Assembly: GCA_964522165.1 (NCBI GenBank) | Contig: CAZFVV010000013.1 | Coordinates: 7,482 to 71,481, forward strand | DNA length: 64,000 nt | DNA from: JABWBP01 sp964522165 | GTDB lineage: Bacteria; Calditrichota; Calditrichia; RBG-13-44-9; J075 | Direction of reading: 5' to 3' | In this document: positions 53,201 to 61,782 of the stretch, piece after piece | Layout: each line of letters starts with the position of its first letter | Numbering within the stretch: the first letter of the stretch is position 1 | Position numbers and translations under genes: made by a program | Notes under the pieces: model-generated | Database searches by the model: none | Told to the model about the DNA's origin: nothing | The model's input: only the letters and a program-made list of their open reading frames with translations

Positions 53201-54504
53201 GGATCGACGTGGCGGTAGCCGTGGGCAGCCGTGATCATTTTGGATTTGGGATTTCGGATTTGGGATTGGAATCTCCCCAACAATCCGCAATCCGAAATCC
53301 GAAACCTGTGGTGAGCGAAGCCGAATCATCCGAAATCGTAGAAATCCGGGTCACGAATACCGGCCCGGGGATTCCGGCGGAAAAATTGCCCTATGTTTTC
53401 GACCGTTTCTACCAGGCCGATGACGGATCTACCCGGGAATTCGAAGGCAGCGGCATTGGCCTGGCGCTGGTAAAAGAGTTGGTGGAATTGCACCGCGGGG
53501 AAGTAATTGCGGAAAGCGTTCCGGGAGCAGAAACCTCTTTTACGGTACGGCTTCCGCTGGGGCGGGCGCATCTCCGGGAGGAAGAGATCATCGCCGAAGA
53601 AACGGCGGAAACGGCGGCGCAGCCATCCCTCGCCGGGGTGGACGTGGAAGCCGTGTTTACGGCGGAAGCGCCCGCCAGCGACGAACGGGAAGCAGAGGGA
53701 GCGGAGATTCCGGCGCCGGAAGAAGATGAAACCGCCCGGGAAGACGAAACCCTGGTGTTGGTGGTCGAGGATCACCCGGATTTGCGGGATTTCATTCGCG
53801 AAGGTTTAGCGCCGGAATATCGCGTCATCGAAGCGGAAGACGGGACATCCGGTTTGCAAAAAGCCGCGGAACTGATTCCCGACATGGTGATCAGCGACAT
53901 TATGATGCCGGGAATGGATGGCTACGAACTTTGCCGGCGCCTGAAGACCAGCCCCAAAACCAACCATATCCCGGTAATCCTGCTTACCGCCCGGGCGGCC
54001 CCGGAAGACAAGTTAGAGGGGCTGGAAACCGGGGCGGATGATTACCTGGTGAAACCGTTCAATCCCGAGGAATTAAAAATCCGGGTACGCAATTTGATCC
54101 GCCTGCGCCAGCAGATGCGCGAAAAATTCAGCGCGGAGATGCTCCTCAAACCCAGTGATATAACGGTTCCTTCCACCCAAAAGGTGTTCTTAGAGCGCCT
54201 GAGCGCGGTCATCGAAGCGCATTTAGATGATGAAGATTTCAGCGTGGAGAGGTTAGGCGAGGAAATGGGCATGAGCCGGGCGCAGATTCACCGCAAGCTG
54301 CGGGCGATTACCAACCAGTCCGCCAGCGAATTCATCCGCTCCTTCCGCTTGCAGCGCGCCGCGGAGTTGATCAAGCAGGACGCCGGGAACATCGCCGAGA
54401 TCGCCTACATGGTGGGCTTCAACAGCCAGGCCTATTTTACGCGCTGTTTTCAGGAGGCTTTCGGATGCTCGCCTTCGGAGTTTAAAAAACGGCAAGGAAA
54501 TTAA
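50242..54504 (+). CDS. Hybrid two-component system protein (HTCS) 1, with in-frame heptamer array in the kinase domain
   Basis: The 1420-residue one-protein signalling system has a periplasmic two-component-regulator propeller plus Y_Y_Y domain (to about 52560), one membrane helix (about 52584-52640), HisKA with ISHEFRTPLTL (H-box), HATPase with GTGPGIP-type and GSGIGLALV motifs, a receiver with the phospho-aspartate in VISDIMMPGMDG, and an AraC-type DNA-binding domain at the end. It likely senses an outside polymer and activates uptake genes. I prefer the GTG at 50242 because GAGGAG lies eight bases upstream and a signal peptide (FVLLSIWLGLTATLSMAA) begins there. A 69-base heptamer array is read in frame inside the HATPase domain. 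A second HTCS follows three bases later. Confidence 0.88.
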   Translation: MPHRSLFVLLSIWLGLTATLSMAAREIVIPPETWKETGIPYIQYFSPREYGEHPQNWSIAQDSRGIMYFGNGQGVLVYNGVDWKLVKTPKRSTVRSLAISSPEQRIYVGAQGDLGYLASDPAGHLRFISLLDSIPEGYRDFHDVWETLARGDTIYFRTTKYIFRLAEGRFRVWQAQDRFHTSFLVNGAFYVRQWSVGLMRMAGDSLQLLPGGERFAQERIYLMQPYDETAIFVGASTQGLFLYDRSVFSPFKTAADALLEANRLYHGAALRGGLFVLATNYGGAVLIDRAGNLCQVINRECGLQNDNVRHVYMDRQGGIWLALDNGLARVETPAPLSRFTAASGIESIVEGMIRHKGKLYAATHQGLYYLEKRTAQPEGRGGPFPRFKPVEGLAMQVWALVSAGEHLLAGANEAVFEIRADGKRAIPIPTQWQGGAVRNLHQSQQDSNRVYVGLSTGLAVLQWAQGRWQDLGMIRGIDERVEFIAEDKEGVLWLGTRYAGVLKVEIAQPAAPADGNFLNAAVTRFGQEHGLPERQINPRAVGGRIVFATHNGLRKFDAQRQLFVPDTTFGAFLADSACWIFQIQEDRRGNVWVLGGIGKEKNLVGQAVPHPARPGEYIWREVPFMRLQDFYGLFAIYPEPDGTVWFGGTDGIVRYTPDISQNYATDYSPVIGGISIISSDSIVYGGAVPSQPFQPVLASRYNSLRFHFAAPSYDNVSANRYQFMLEGFDEGWSRWTREAQKDYTGLPGGDYVFKVRAKNIYGHLSDEARFEFSVLPPWYKSPWMYFLYALLGAALVFGLVKYRVRQLERKSHELEKIVAERTSQVVEQRNQLKAQSEKLQEMDRLKSRFFANISHEFRTPLTLILGLLDKFTNKTEDREVLADYGVMKRNAARLLQLINQLLDLAKLEAGGEKLQAARGDMVGFVRRIIMSFASLGEQKQISMVFNGAPLGSAGQTAIYGYFDRDKLEKVFYNLLSNALKFTPPGGRIDVAVAVGSRDHFGFGISDLGLESPQQSAIRNPKPVVSEAESSEIVEIRVTNTGPGIPAEKLPYVFDRFYQADDGSTREFEGSGIGLALVKELVELHRGEVIAESVPGAETSFTVRLPLGRAHLREEEIIAEETAETAAQPSLAGVDVEAVFTAEAPASDEREAEGAEIPAPEEDETAREDETLVLVVEDHPDLRDFIREGLAPEYRVIEAEDGTSGLQKAAELIPDMVISDIMMPGMDGYELCRRLKTSPKTNHIPVILLTARAAPEDKLEGLETGADDYLVKPFNPEELKIRVRNLIRLRQQMREKFSAEMLLKPSDITVPSTQKVFLERLSAVIEAHLDDEDFSVERLGEEMGMSRAQIHRKLRAITNQSASEFIRSFRLQRAAELIKQDAGNIAEIAYMVGFNSQAYFTRCFQEAFGCSPSEFKKRQGN
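53238..53306. repeat. Inverted heptamer array inside HTCS 1 kinase domain, TTTGGGA / AATCCGA class
   Basis: The left arm (53238-53265) has TTTTGGA, TTTGGGA, TTTCGGA and TTTGGGA. The right arm (53281-53306) has CAATCCG twice, AAATCCG and AAACC, the reverse-complement type. It is read in frame as a loop just before EIVEIRVTNTG of the ATPase fold. Confidence 0.92.
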
Positions 54505-54507
54505 ATT

Positions 54508-57500
54508 ATGGCTAAATATATAAAAATCATTTTTTTGGCGATCACATTACCATACGTTTTTCTGGTAAGTCTCTATCCACAGCAAGTTCCCCGGGTCTAT
54601 TTCCTCGCGAAGAACATTCAATTTGAAAATGTAACCATTCAGGCAGAATACGCGGAGAGCGATATCAATTGCATTTTCCAGGACCAGGAGGGATTTTTGT
54701 GGTTTGGCACCCGATCCGGCCTTTGGCGCTACGATGGGTATGATTTTAAAATTTTTCGACACGACCCTAAAAACTCTAAAAGTCTTTCTAACAATATCGT
54801 GTGGACTATCGCTCAAAGTCGTTCCGGTCATCTCTGGATCGGTACCGACAATGGTTTGAATAGATTTGATCCTGTGACAGAAACATTTAAACGCCACTTG
54901 TACACTACCGACAAATCGTTCAGCACAATTCGCAGTATCTGCGAAGACCGTTCAGGTGTTCTTTGGGTCGGTACCTTTGACGGTTTGTACCGTTTAAGCA
55001 AATCTGCATCCGGGGGAAATCCGCTAAAGAAGGAAGAAGAAACCTTTATTCGGTATCGCCATAATCCTGATAACCCAAACAGTTTAAGCCACGATTATAT
55101 CAGTGTTATTTATGAAGACAGACAGGGGAATTTGTGGATTGGCACTGGCGATTTTACTTCTCCTACCCTGGGCGGCGGTCTGAACCAGATGATTCGCTCC
55201 CGCTACCCGGGTGTAAACACGAGTGCGGCGGAAGACTTTTCGGTCTCTTTCCGCCATTACCGGCACGGCCCCGCGGATCCTGCAAGTCTTAGCAATGATT
55301 GGGTGACCGCCATTCTGCAAGACCGTTCCGGCGCGCTGTGGGTGGCAACAGACCGGGGATTGAATAAATTTGACCGGGTAAGCGGTAAATTTACCCGTTA
55401 TCTTCATAAAAAGAACGATCCATCCACCATCAACAGTAACTGGCTGAAAACCCTCTGTGAGGATCAAAACGGGAACCTGTGGATCGGGTCCTATCTTGGC
55501 GGCCTGGATCGCCTGGATGGAAGAACCGGCGGCATTACCCGTTTTTTAAACCCTACCTGGAATGCCGATAAGCTGGATCAAACCACCGTAAAATTCCTTT
55601 ATAAAGACCATTCGGGGATGATTTGGGCGGCAACCTGGGGAGAAGGTATTTACAAATTTAATCCGTCGAGGAGTTCGTTTAGCAAATTGGAGCTTTATGA
55701 GCGGGACCAGGGGGTGGTAAAGGATTATAACGTTCAATGCCTTTTCCAGGATAGCGATAGCATTTTATGGATCGGCACCCTGGGCACCGGCATCGCCTAT
55801 AATCAAAGAACTTTGCAGGTTACCCTCTGGCCGAATACCAGTTACCATTGTTTTGCGGAAGACAATAGCGGAAAAATCTGGGTGGGCACCGGCGACGGCC
55901 TTTTACGATATGACAAGATTTCCAAACATTGGGATACACTTACTAAAGAAAATGCCAACCTTAGCAGCAACGATATACATGAGCTTTATTTAGACCGGGA
56001 AAATATCCTCTGGTTTACGACCGGCAACGGCCTGAACAAGTCTAACCTGAACCGGATTGAAGGCGGAAAAATAACCCGGGAGGCAATTGCCCAATACCCG
56101 GTCGATCCGCAAGACAGCACCCGCACAGGTTCATGGTGGGGCAGCGCTATCTATGAGGATCGTTCCGGATTCCTTTGGATTGGCACCGGTAACGGGCTTT
56201 ACAGGTTCGACCGCAGCAGCGGAATTTTCAAGAGTTTTAAATTTGATCGTAACCAAACCCTCGATATAACTCTCAACAGTATTCTAAGTGTCTATGAAGA
56301 CTCTTCCGCTAATATCTGGGTTGGCTCCGCGGGGGGGTTGATCCGGATGTCGCCGGAAGAGATAAAACAGAACTCCTTCACCGTATTCACGATGGAAGAA
56401 GGCCTTCCGAATAACGTCATCAATAGTATTTTAAGCGATGAACACGGCAATCTTTGGCTGGGAACCAATAATGGATTATCGCGATTTGACCCCCGAACCG
56501 TGACGTTTAAGAATTATGATGCGAGTGATGGTCTTCCGGGCAACCGGTTTAAGTGGCGGGCGGCTTTCAAAAACGGCCGGGGAGAGACGTTCTTCGGAAG
56601 CACCAAAGGGGTATGCCGTTTCCATCCGGACAGTATCAAGGTGGATCGAACCCTGCCGCCGGTTATATTGACCCAATTCAGGAAATTTGACCGGGAAGTA
56701 CTGCTCGATACCGCCCTTAGTTATATCAAAACGATCACTCTCCCGTACAAAGAAAATATGATTTCCTTTAAATTTGCCGCATTGGATTATACCAATCCGC
56801 AAAAGAACCAATATGCTTATAAGTTGGAAGGATTCAATGACCACTGGATTTATACCGACAATAAACGGGAAGCCAGCTATACCAATCTCGATCCCGGGGT
56901 ATATACTTTCCGCGTCAAGGCTTCCAATCACGACGGAATTTGGAACGAGGAAGGTTCTTCGATACGGATTGTGATTACACCCCCCTGGTGGCGCAGCAAT
57001 TGGGCGTATGCTGTTTATATCGTTTTGATTGGGATGGTGGTATTGGGTTGGCGGCGTTTCGAATTAAACCAGGTGCGTCTCAAGAACGAATTGAAGATGA
57101 AAGAATTCGAAGCGCAAAAACTTCAGGAAATCGATCATCTGAAATCGCGCTTTTTTGCCAACATCTCCCACGAATTCCGCACTCCATTGACACTAATCCT
57201 GGGGGGTATCCACAAACTTATAACCAGATCCGACACTCAGATCTTTCAATCAGATTTTGAAGTAATGCAACGTAATGCTTCTCGATTGCTGCAATTGATC
57301 AATCAATTGCTGGACCTCGCCAAATTGGAAGCCGGGGGGATGAAGCTGGAAGCAAGCCGGGGGGATATGGGTCGATTTTTACGGCAGGTTTTTGCTTCTT
57401 TTGCTTCGATGGGCGAAGCGAAAGGAATTCAATTATTATTTAACAATGCACCCATCATCGCCGAAGCCGGCTTCCCGGCAATTTATGTTTATTTTGATGG

Positions 57501-58842
57501 TGATAAATTGGAAAAAGTATTTTATAACCTTTTCTCCAATGCTTTTAAATTTACGCCCCGGGAAGGCAGAATAGACGTGACGGTATCCGTGGGAAACCAG
57601 AAGGATTCCGGGTTTGGAAGTCAGCGGGATTATCCCGGTAAAAACACCTACCGGCCTTCCGGGATTGCAAGTCGCCCTGCCTTTTCTGGGGTTAAACCCG
57701 TCAAGATTTTCAACTCTGAAATTGTTGAGATTCGCATATCCAATACCGGGCCGGGTATTCCGGCAGAAAAACTCCCATTTATCTTTGACCGCTTTTACCA
57801 GGTGGACGATGCCACTACCCGGCAATACGAAGGCACCGGTATTGGGTTAGCGTTGGTGAAGGAACTGGTGGATTTGCATCGCGGAGAAGTAACCGTGGAA
57901 AGTGCAGAAGCTGAAGAAACTGCATTTATTGTGCGATTACCCCTGGGAAAATTGCACCTTAAAAATGAAGAGATTACCGAGGAAGCGGAAGAGCCTATCG
58001 ATATTCCTGATCTTGAAGCGCAAACCCCCGAAGCTACGACAGTCTCCCCGGAAGAGGAGCCGGTCAATGGCATAAGTGATAAGACCTTGATTCTGGTGAT
58101 CGAAGATCACAGCGACTTGCGGAAATTTATCCGCGAACAACTTATACCGGAGTATGCCGTTATTGAAGCGGAAAACGGGGAAGCCGGTTTACAAAAGGCC
58201 GCGGAACTGATCCCCGATCTGGTGATCAGCGACATTATGATGCCGGAAATGGATGGCTACGAACTTTGCCGGCGCCTGAAGACCAGCCCCAAAACCAACC
58301 ATATCCCGGTAATCCTGCTTACCGCCCGGGCGGCCCCGGAAGACAAGTTAGAGGGGCTGGAAACCGGGGCGGATGATTACCTGGTGAAACCGTTCAATCC
58401 CGAGGAATTAAAAATCCGGGTACGCAATTTGATCCGCCTGCGTCAGCAGATGCGCGAAAAATTCAGCGCGGAAATGCTCCTCAAACCCAGCGACGTAACG
58501 GTTCCATCTACCCAAAAGGTATTTTTGGAGCGCCTGCGCACCGTTATCGAAGAACATTTGGATGATGAAGATTTCAGCGTGGAGAAGTTAGGCCAGGAGA
58601 TGGGCATGAGCCGGGCGCAGATTCACCGCAAGCTGCGGGCGATTACCAACCAATCTGCCAGCGAATTCATCCGCTCCTTCCGCTTGCAGCGCGCCGCGGA
58701 GCTGATCAAGCAGGACGCCGGGAACATCGCCGAGATCGCCTACATGGTGGGCTTCAACAGCCAGGCCTATTTTACGCGCTGTTTTCAGGAGATGTTCGGG
58801 TGCTCGCCGCGGGAGTATAAGCGTAAGACGCAGGAGCGTTAG
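54508..58842 (+). CDS. Hybrid two-component system protein (HTCS) 2
   Basis: The 1444-residue paralogue of HTCS 1 starts three bases after it. A short signal peptide (IIFLAITLPYVFLVSLYPQ) is followed by a propeller (repeats such as LWFGTRSGLWRYDG, LWIGTDNGLNRFDP, LWVGTFDGLYRL), Y_Y_Y, one membrane helix (about 56990-57050), HisKA (ISHEFRTPLTL), HATPase, a receiver with DIMMPEMDG and an AraC-type end. The sensor halves of the two genes are quite different, but the receiver-to-AraC halves are nearly identical in DNA. In the loop where HTCS 1 has a heptamer array, this gene has another, non-repetitive insert of about 35 residues. The two proteins probably sense different ligands but share output. 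Confidence 0.92.
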   Translation: MAKYIKIIFLAITLPYVFLVSLYPQQVPRVYFLAKNIQFENVTIQAEYAESDINCIFQDQEGFLWFGTRSGLWRYDGYDFKIFRHDPKNSKSLSNNIVWTIAQSRSGHLWIGTDNGLNRFDPVTETFKRHLYTTDKSFSTIRSICEDRSGVLWVGTFDGLYRLSKSASGGNPLKKEEETFIRYRHNPDNPNSLSHDYISVIYEDRQGNLWIGTGDFTSPTLGGGLNQMIRSRYPGVNTSAAEDFSVSFRHYRHGPADPASLSNDWVTAILQDRSGALWVATDRGLNKFDRVSGKFTRYLHKKNDPSTINSNWLKTLCEDQNGNLWIGSYLGGLDRLDGRTGGITRFLNPTWNADKLDQTTVKFLYKDHSGMIWAATWGEGIYKFNPSRSSFSKLELYERDQGVVKDYNVQCLFQDSDSILWIGTLGTGIAYNQRTLQVTLWPNTSYHCFAEDNSGKIWVGTGDGLLRYDKISKHWDTLTKENANLSSNDIHELYLDRENILWFTTGNGLNKSNLNRIEGGKITREAIAQYPVDPQDSTRTGSWWGSAIYEDRSGFLWIGTGNGLYRFDRSSGIFKSFKFDRNQTLDITLNSILSVYEDSSANIWVGSAGGLIRMSPEEIKQNSFTVFTMEEGLPNNVINSILSDEHGNLWLGTNNGLSRFDPRTVTFKNYDASDGLPGNRFKWRAAFKNGRGETFFGSTKGVCRFHPDSIKVDRTLPPVILTQFRKFDREVLLDTALSYIKTITLPYKENMISFKFAALDYTNPQKNQYAYKLEGFNDHWIYTDNKREASYTNLDPGVYTFRVKASNHDGIWNEEGSSIRIVITPPWWRSNWAYAVYIVLIGMVVLGWRRFELNQVRLKNELKMKEFEAQKLQEIDHLKSRFFANISHEFRTPLTLILGGIHKLITRSDTQIFQSDFEVMQRNASRLLQLINQLLDLAKLEAGGMKLEASRGDMGRFLRQVFASFASMGEAKGIQLLFNNAPIIAEAGFPAIYVYFDGDKLEKVFYNLFSNAFKFTPREGRIDVTVSVGNQKDSGFGSQRDYPGKNTYRPSGIASRPAFSGVKPVKIFNSEIVEIRISNTGPGIPAEKLPFIFDRFYQVDDATTRQYEGTGIGLALVKELVDLHRGEVTVESAEAEETAFIVRLPLGKLHLKNEEITEEAEEPIDIPDLEAQTPEATTVSPEEEPVNGISDKTLILVIEDHSDLRKFIREQLIPEYAVIEAENGEAGLQKAAELIPDLVISDIMMPEMDGYELCRRLKTSPKTNHIPVILLTARAAPEDKLEGLETGADDYLVKPFNPEELKIRVRNLIRLRQQMREKFSAEMLLKPSDVTVPSTQKVFLERLRTVIEEHLDDEDFSVEKLGQEMGMSRAQIHRKLRAITNQSASEFIRSFRLQRAAELIKQDAGNIAEIAYMVGFNSQAYFTRCFQEMFGCSPREYKRKTQER

Positions 58843-58979
58843 CGCACGGGTATCCGGTTCACCCCGGATGTTCAGCCGCCGGGTGGGAGGAAAATGAATA
58901 ATGTTTGCACTCTCACCAAAGTGGGAAGTATATTTTCAACGAATGGTGAGAATGATCTAAAGTTTTATGAGCTATACAA

Positions 58980-59279
58980 ATGAAGACCTTAAGCGAGATC
59001 AAACAAGTTTTACAAGCACAGAAGCCTTATCTGGCGGAAAAATATGGCGTAACAGAGGTCAGCATATTCGGTTCCTATGTGCGAAACGAACAGCGGCCAG
59101 ACAGCGATCTTGATATCTTGATCGAGCTTGAAAGACCGCCCAGAATCAGTTTGATCGGATTGGTCGAGTTGGAAGATTATCTCAGTAACGTGCTGGGATT
59201 AAAGGTTGATATCGCGATCAAAAGGAATCTTAGAAAACGGATCGGCGCACGTATCCTTTATGAGGCCATCCCGGTATGA
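58980..59279 (+). CDS. mntA: MntA-type nucleotidyltransferase antitoxin
   Basis: The 99-residue protein has the minimal nucleotidyltransferase motif FGSYVRNEQRPDSDLD, i.e. GS then DxD. In MntA-HepT modules this enzyme AMPylates and inactivates the HepT toxin. It overlaps hepT by ATGA, as expected for a toxin-antitoxin pair. A short repeat with CACTCTCACC lies in the 137-base gap upstream. Confidence 0.9.
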   Translation: MKTLSEIKQVLQAQKPYLAEKYGVTEVSIFGSYVRNEQRPDSDLDILIELERPPRISLIGLVELEDYLSNVLGLKVDIAIKRNLRKRIGARILYEAIPV

Positions 59280-59620
59280 GTAACGAATTTCTGGATTATA
59301 TCGAAGATATGTTGGATGCGATGGAAAAGGCCGAAATTTTAGTCGCGGGAGTAACTTATGAACAATTCGAATCCGATTTCCGCATTCATTTTGCGGTTGT
59401 CAGGGCTTTAGAAATCATCGGTGAAGCCACAAAACGCCTGCCAATGGATATTCGAGAGCAATACCCTGCGATCCCCTGGAAAGGAATGGCCGGTATACGT
59501 GACCGGATAATTCATGGCTATGATGTTGTTGATATGCAGATTGTATGGGATGTTGTTAAACAGGATATTCCCCGAATCAAACCTCAGATCAAACAAATTT
59601 TGAAGGATCACAATAAATAA
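59276..59620 (+). CDS. hepT: HepT-type HEPN ribonuclease toxin
   Basis: The 114-residue HEPN protein has the ribonuclease motif RDRIIHGY (RX4HXY) near residue 81, the active site of HepT toxins, with the tyrosine being the target of AMPylation by MntA. It is translationally coupled to mntA. The pair is a complete type VII-like toxin-antitoxin module; such modules often take part in phage defence or plasmid stability. Confidence 0.92.
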   Translation: MSNEFLDYIEDMLDAMEKAEILVAGVTYEQFESDFRIHFAVVRALEIIGEATKRLPMDIREQYPAIPWKGMAGIRDRIIHGYDVVDMQIVWDVVKQDIPRIKPQIKQILKDHNK

Positions 59621-59651
59621 GCGATCAGAGTAATCAAAAAAACAGGAAATC

Positions 59652-60491
59652 ATGGTGTCAAAGATACAAAACTATCTCCGCGCCGGGGTGTATGTGGACG
59701 TCGCAAACATTACCATGAACGGCGGCTACGGAATGCAGTACGATATATTGCGCGAATTTGCCTGTAGGGACGGGGCTACCCCGGTTCGGCTGAATGCTTA
59801 CATCAGTTACGACCCGGAACGCGAAAAATCGGACCGGAATTACCGGGAGGCGCAGTTTGGGTTTCACGATAAGCTGCGCGAGCAGGGTTTTAAAGTCATT
59901 CTGAAATATATGAAGTGGTATGCCGACGAATCCGGGCGAATCGGAAAAGCCAACGCGGACCTCGACCTTGCCGTTGACGCCCTGCTCCAATCCGAAAATT
60001 TAGACCGGGTTTTGCTGGCCACCGGGGACGGGGATTTCGTTCAAGTCGTCACCGCCTTGCAAAACCGCGGCTGCCGGGTGGAGATCGTGGCGTTCGACAA
60101 TGTTTCCGGCGATCTTCGCAGCACCGCGGACATGTATTTTTCCGGCTATCTCATTCCCGGCCTGTTGCCGGTTGCCGATGAAAACGGAAAAAAATGGGGC
60201 GAGATCGGTTCCACCGTACGGGGGCAGTGTTACTATTTCAACCAGTCTAAAAAATTCGGTTTCATGCGTTTTCTGGAAAAGATCGACAGCGAATTGTGGA
60301 AAGTGGATACCCGCCTGGAAGAATCCCCCTACAAAACCGCCTACTTCCGCGCCGGCGATTTTCAGAACAGCATCGACCTGGAGAAGCTCCCCAACCGCGA
60401 TATGGTGTTCGAATTCGTGCTGGCGAAAAATCCCGTTTCCGATTCCGCACAATCGGCGCAATTGCAGGCCGTGGAGATACGGGTGCTGTGA
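59652..60491 (+). CDS. NYN-domain (LabA/DUF88) ribonuclease-like protein with OB-fold C-terminus
   Basis: The 279-residue protein has an N-terminal NYN domain with the acids of PIN-like RNases (AGVYVDVANITMNG, NADLDLAVDAL, LATGDGDFVQVV, the last being the second DxD-like motif). A C-terminal segment (GQCYYFNQSKKFGFMRFL) resembles the start of a cold-shock/OB domain, which would bind nucleic acid. NYN proteins cut RNA or DNA. It starts 31 bases after hepT, so it may be part of the same stress or defence island. Confidence 0.75.
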   Translation: MVSKIQNYLRAGVYVDVANITMNGGYGMQYDILREFACRDGATPVRLNAYISYDPEREKSDRNYREAQFGFHDKLREQGFKVILKYMKWYADESGRIGKANADLDLAVDALLQSENLDRVLLATGDGDFVQVVTALQNRGCRVEIVAFDNVSGDLRSTADMYFSGYLIPGLLPVADENGKKWGEIGSTVRGQCYYFNQSKKFGFMRFLEKIDSELWKVDTRLEESPYKTAYFRAGDFQNSIDLEKLPNRDMVFEFVLAKNPVSDSAQSAQLQAVEIRVL

Positions 60492-60897
60492 TTTCTCCAA
60501 ATACAACATATCTGCAAATTTTTGCAACATAACTTCAAAATCGCCGCTCCGCCTGCCGGAGCGGTGATTTCTCGCCGTTTTTACTCCTCTCATCCCGCAA
60601 CATTTTTCCAAATCTTCGCAACATAGCTGAAAGATTTGCCCCCTGCTTTTTCGCTATCTTAGGCCGCGATGCTTGAGCAAGGAAGAAGAAACAAGCATCA
60701 GGCGCCAGAGAGAGTAAAGAGCAATGTTCAATACATGATAAGGAGACCGGGCCATGAGCAGAAAGCCGAATTAACGCCATCGTATCGTGCAGATTTTTCC
60801 CGGTATGTTGCGTAGCCGGTTCAACGATTTTAAACCGTAACCATAAGGTTCAAATAACTAACAGGTTCAACTAACTAAATAGATGAAGGAGTCAAAA
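60492..60897. other. 406-base gap with stem-loop and CAACAT repeats
   Basis: No real gene is visible. A six-codon frame (MSRKPN) after AAGGAG at about 60754 is probably chance. GCAACAT recurs three times (about 60524, 60597 and 60620). The region lies before the MddA-like gene. Confidence 0.6.
60544..60580 (+). terminator. Possible terminator after the NYN gene
   Basis: CCGCTCCG (60544-60551) pairs with CGGAGCGG (60557-60564) across a five-base loop. The T-run follows only after some 13 bases, so this is a weak terminator call. Confidence 0.4.
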
Positions 60898-61653
60898 ATG
60901 AAACGCGTAATGTATCTCTTATATGGTGTGGTTTGCTATTTCATTTTCTTTGGCACGTTTTTGTATGCCATCGGATTTGTCGGCAACCTGATCGTTCCCA
61001 AGGCATTGGATTCCGGCGCAGAGGGACCCTTAGCGCGGGCGCTGCTGATCAACGCCGGTTTGTTAGGGCTTTTTGCAATTCAACACAGCGTTATGGCTCG
61101 GAGAGGATTCAAAAAAGCCTGGACTAAAATTATCCCCAAACCGCTTGAGCGCAGCACTTTCGTGTTGTTTGCCAGTGTTTGCCTGATTTTGTTATTCACA
61201 TACTGGCAGCCTGTCGGCGGAGTTATCTGGAATGTTCAGGATCCGGTTGGGCGTTTGGTTCTCTATTCCATATTTGCCCTGGGATGGCTAATGGTACTGA
61301 CGGCGACTTTCCTGATCAACCATTTCGATCTTTTCGGATTGCGCCAGGTATGGCTCTATCTGCGCGGTAAAGAATATACTCCGCTCAAGCTCGGAAGACC
61401 CTGGTTGTACAAATACGTTCGCCACCCGCTTTATGCCGGCTTTATAATGGCCTTTTGGGCGACCCCTACCATGACCATCGCGCACCTGGTGTTTGCGATT
61501 GCCACCACCGCTTATATGCTCATTGCCATTCAATTAGAAGAGCGGGATTTGATTGCCGAGCACGGAGAATCCTACGTCAACTACCGCCGGGAAGTGCCCA
61601 TGCTCATCCCCGTCAAACTGAAAAACCAGAGCTACGAAAAGGTGGCGAGTTAA
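60898..61653 (+). CDS. mddA: Methanethiol S-methyltransferase-like membrane protein (MddA/NnrU/ICMT group)
   Basis: The 251-residue protein has about six membrane helices and the ICMT-type SAM-binding end (YKYVRHPLYAGFIMAFWATP, then EERDLIAEHGESYVNYRREVP). In MddA this domain methylates methanethiol to dimethyl sulfide. The N-terminal YGVVCYFIFFGTFLYAIGFVGN is very typical of MddA. I use the ATG at 60898 because AAGGAG lies directly before it; an ATG at 60883 precedes that site. A hairpin terminator follows. Confidence 0.85.
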   Translation: MKRVMYLLYGVVCYFIFFGTFLYAIGFVGNLIVPKALDSGAEGPLARALLINAGLLGLFAIQHSVMARRGFKKAWTKIIPKPLERSTFVLFASVCLILLFTYWQPVGGVIWNVQDPVGRLVLYSIFALGWLMVLTATFLINHFDLFGLRQVWLYLRGKEYTPLKLGRPWLYKYVRHPLYAGFIMAFWATPTMTIAHLVFAIATTAYMLIAIQLEERDLIAEHGESYVNYRREVPMLIPVKLKNQSYEKVAS

Positions 61654-61721
61654 GCCGGTTGGCGCCGGTGAACGACGCCTCCGAAAAAAACGGATTCAAA
61701 CTGAAACTCGAAAAACGGGAA

Positions 61722-61757
61722 AGGGGCGGACCGGCAAGCGGGTCCGCCTCTCTTTCC
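61722..61757 (+). terminator. Likely terminator after the MddA-like gene
   Basis: GGCGGACC (61725-61732) pairs with GGTCCGCC (61741-61748) and is followed by TCTCTTTCC. The T-run is interrupted, so strength is uncertain. Confidence 0.6.
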
Positions 61758-61782
61758 TAAAAAACAGAAAGGCGTGGCGGCT

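Noticed and set aside
60754..60774. Six-codon frame after AAGGAG before the MddA-like gene
   Set aside because: Too short to support, and no coupling to the next gene 120 bases away.
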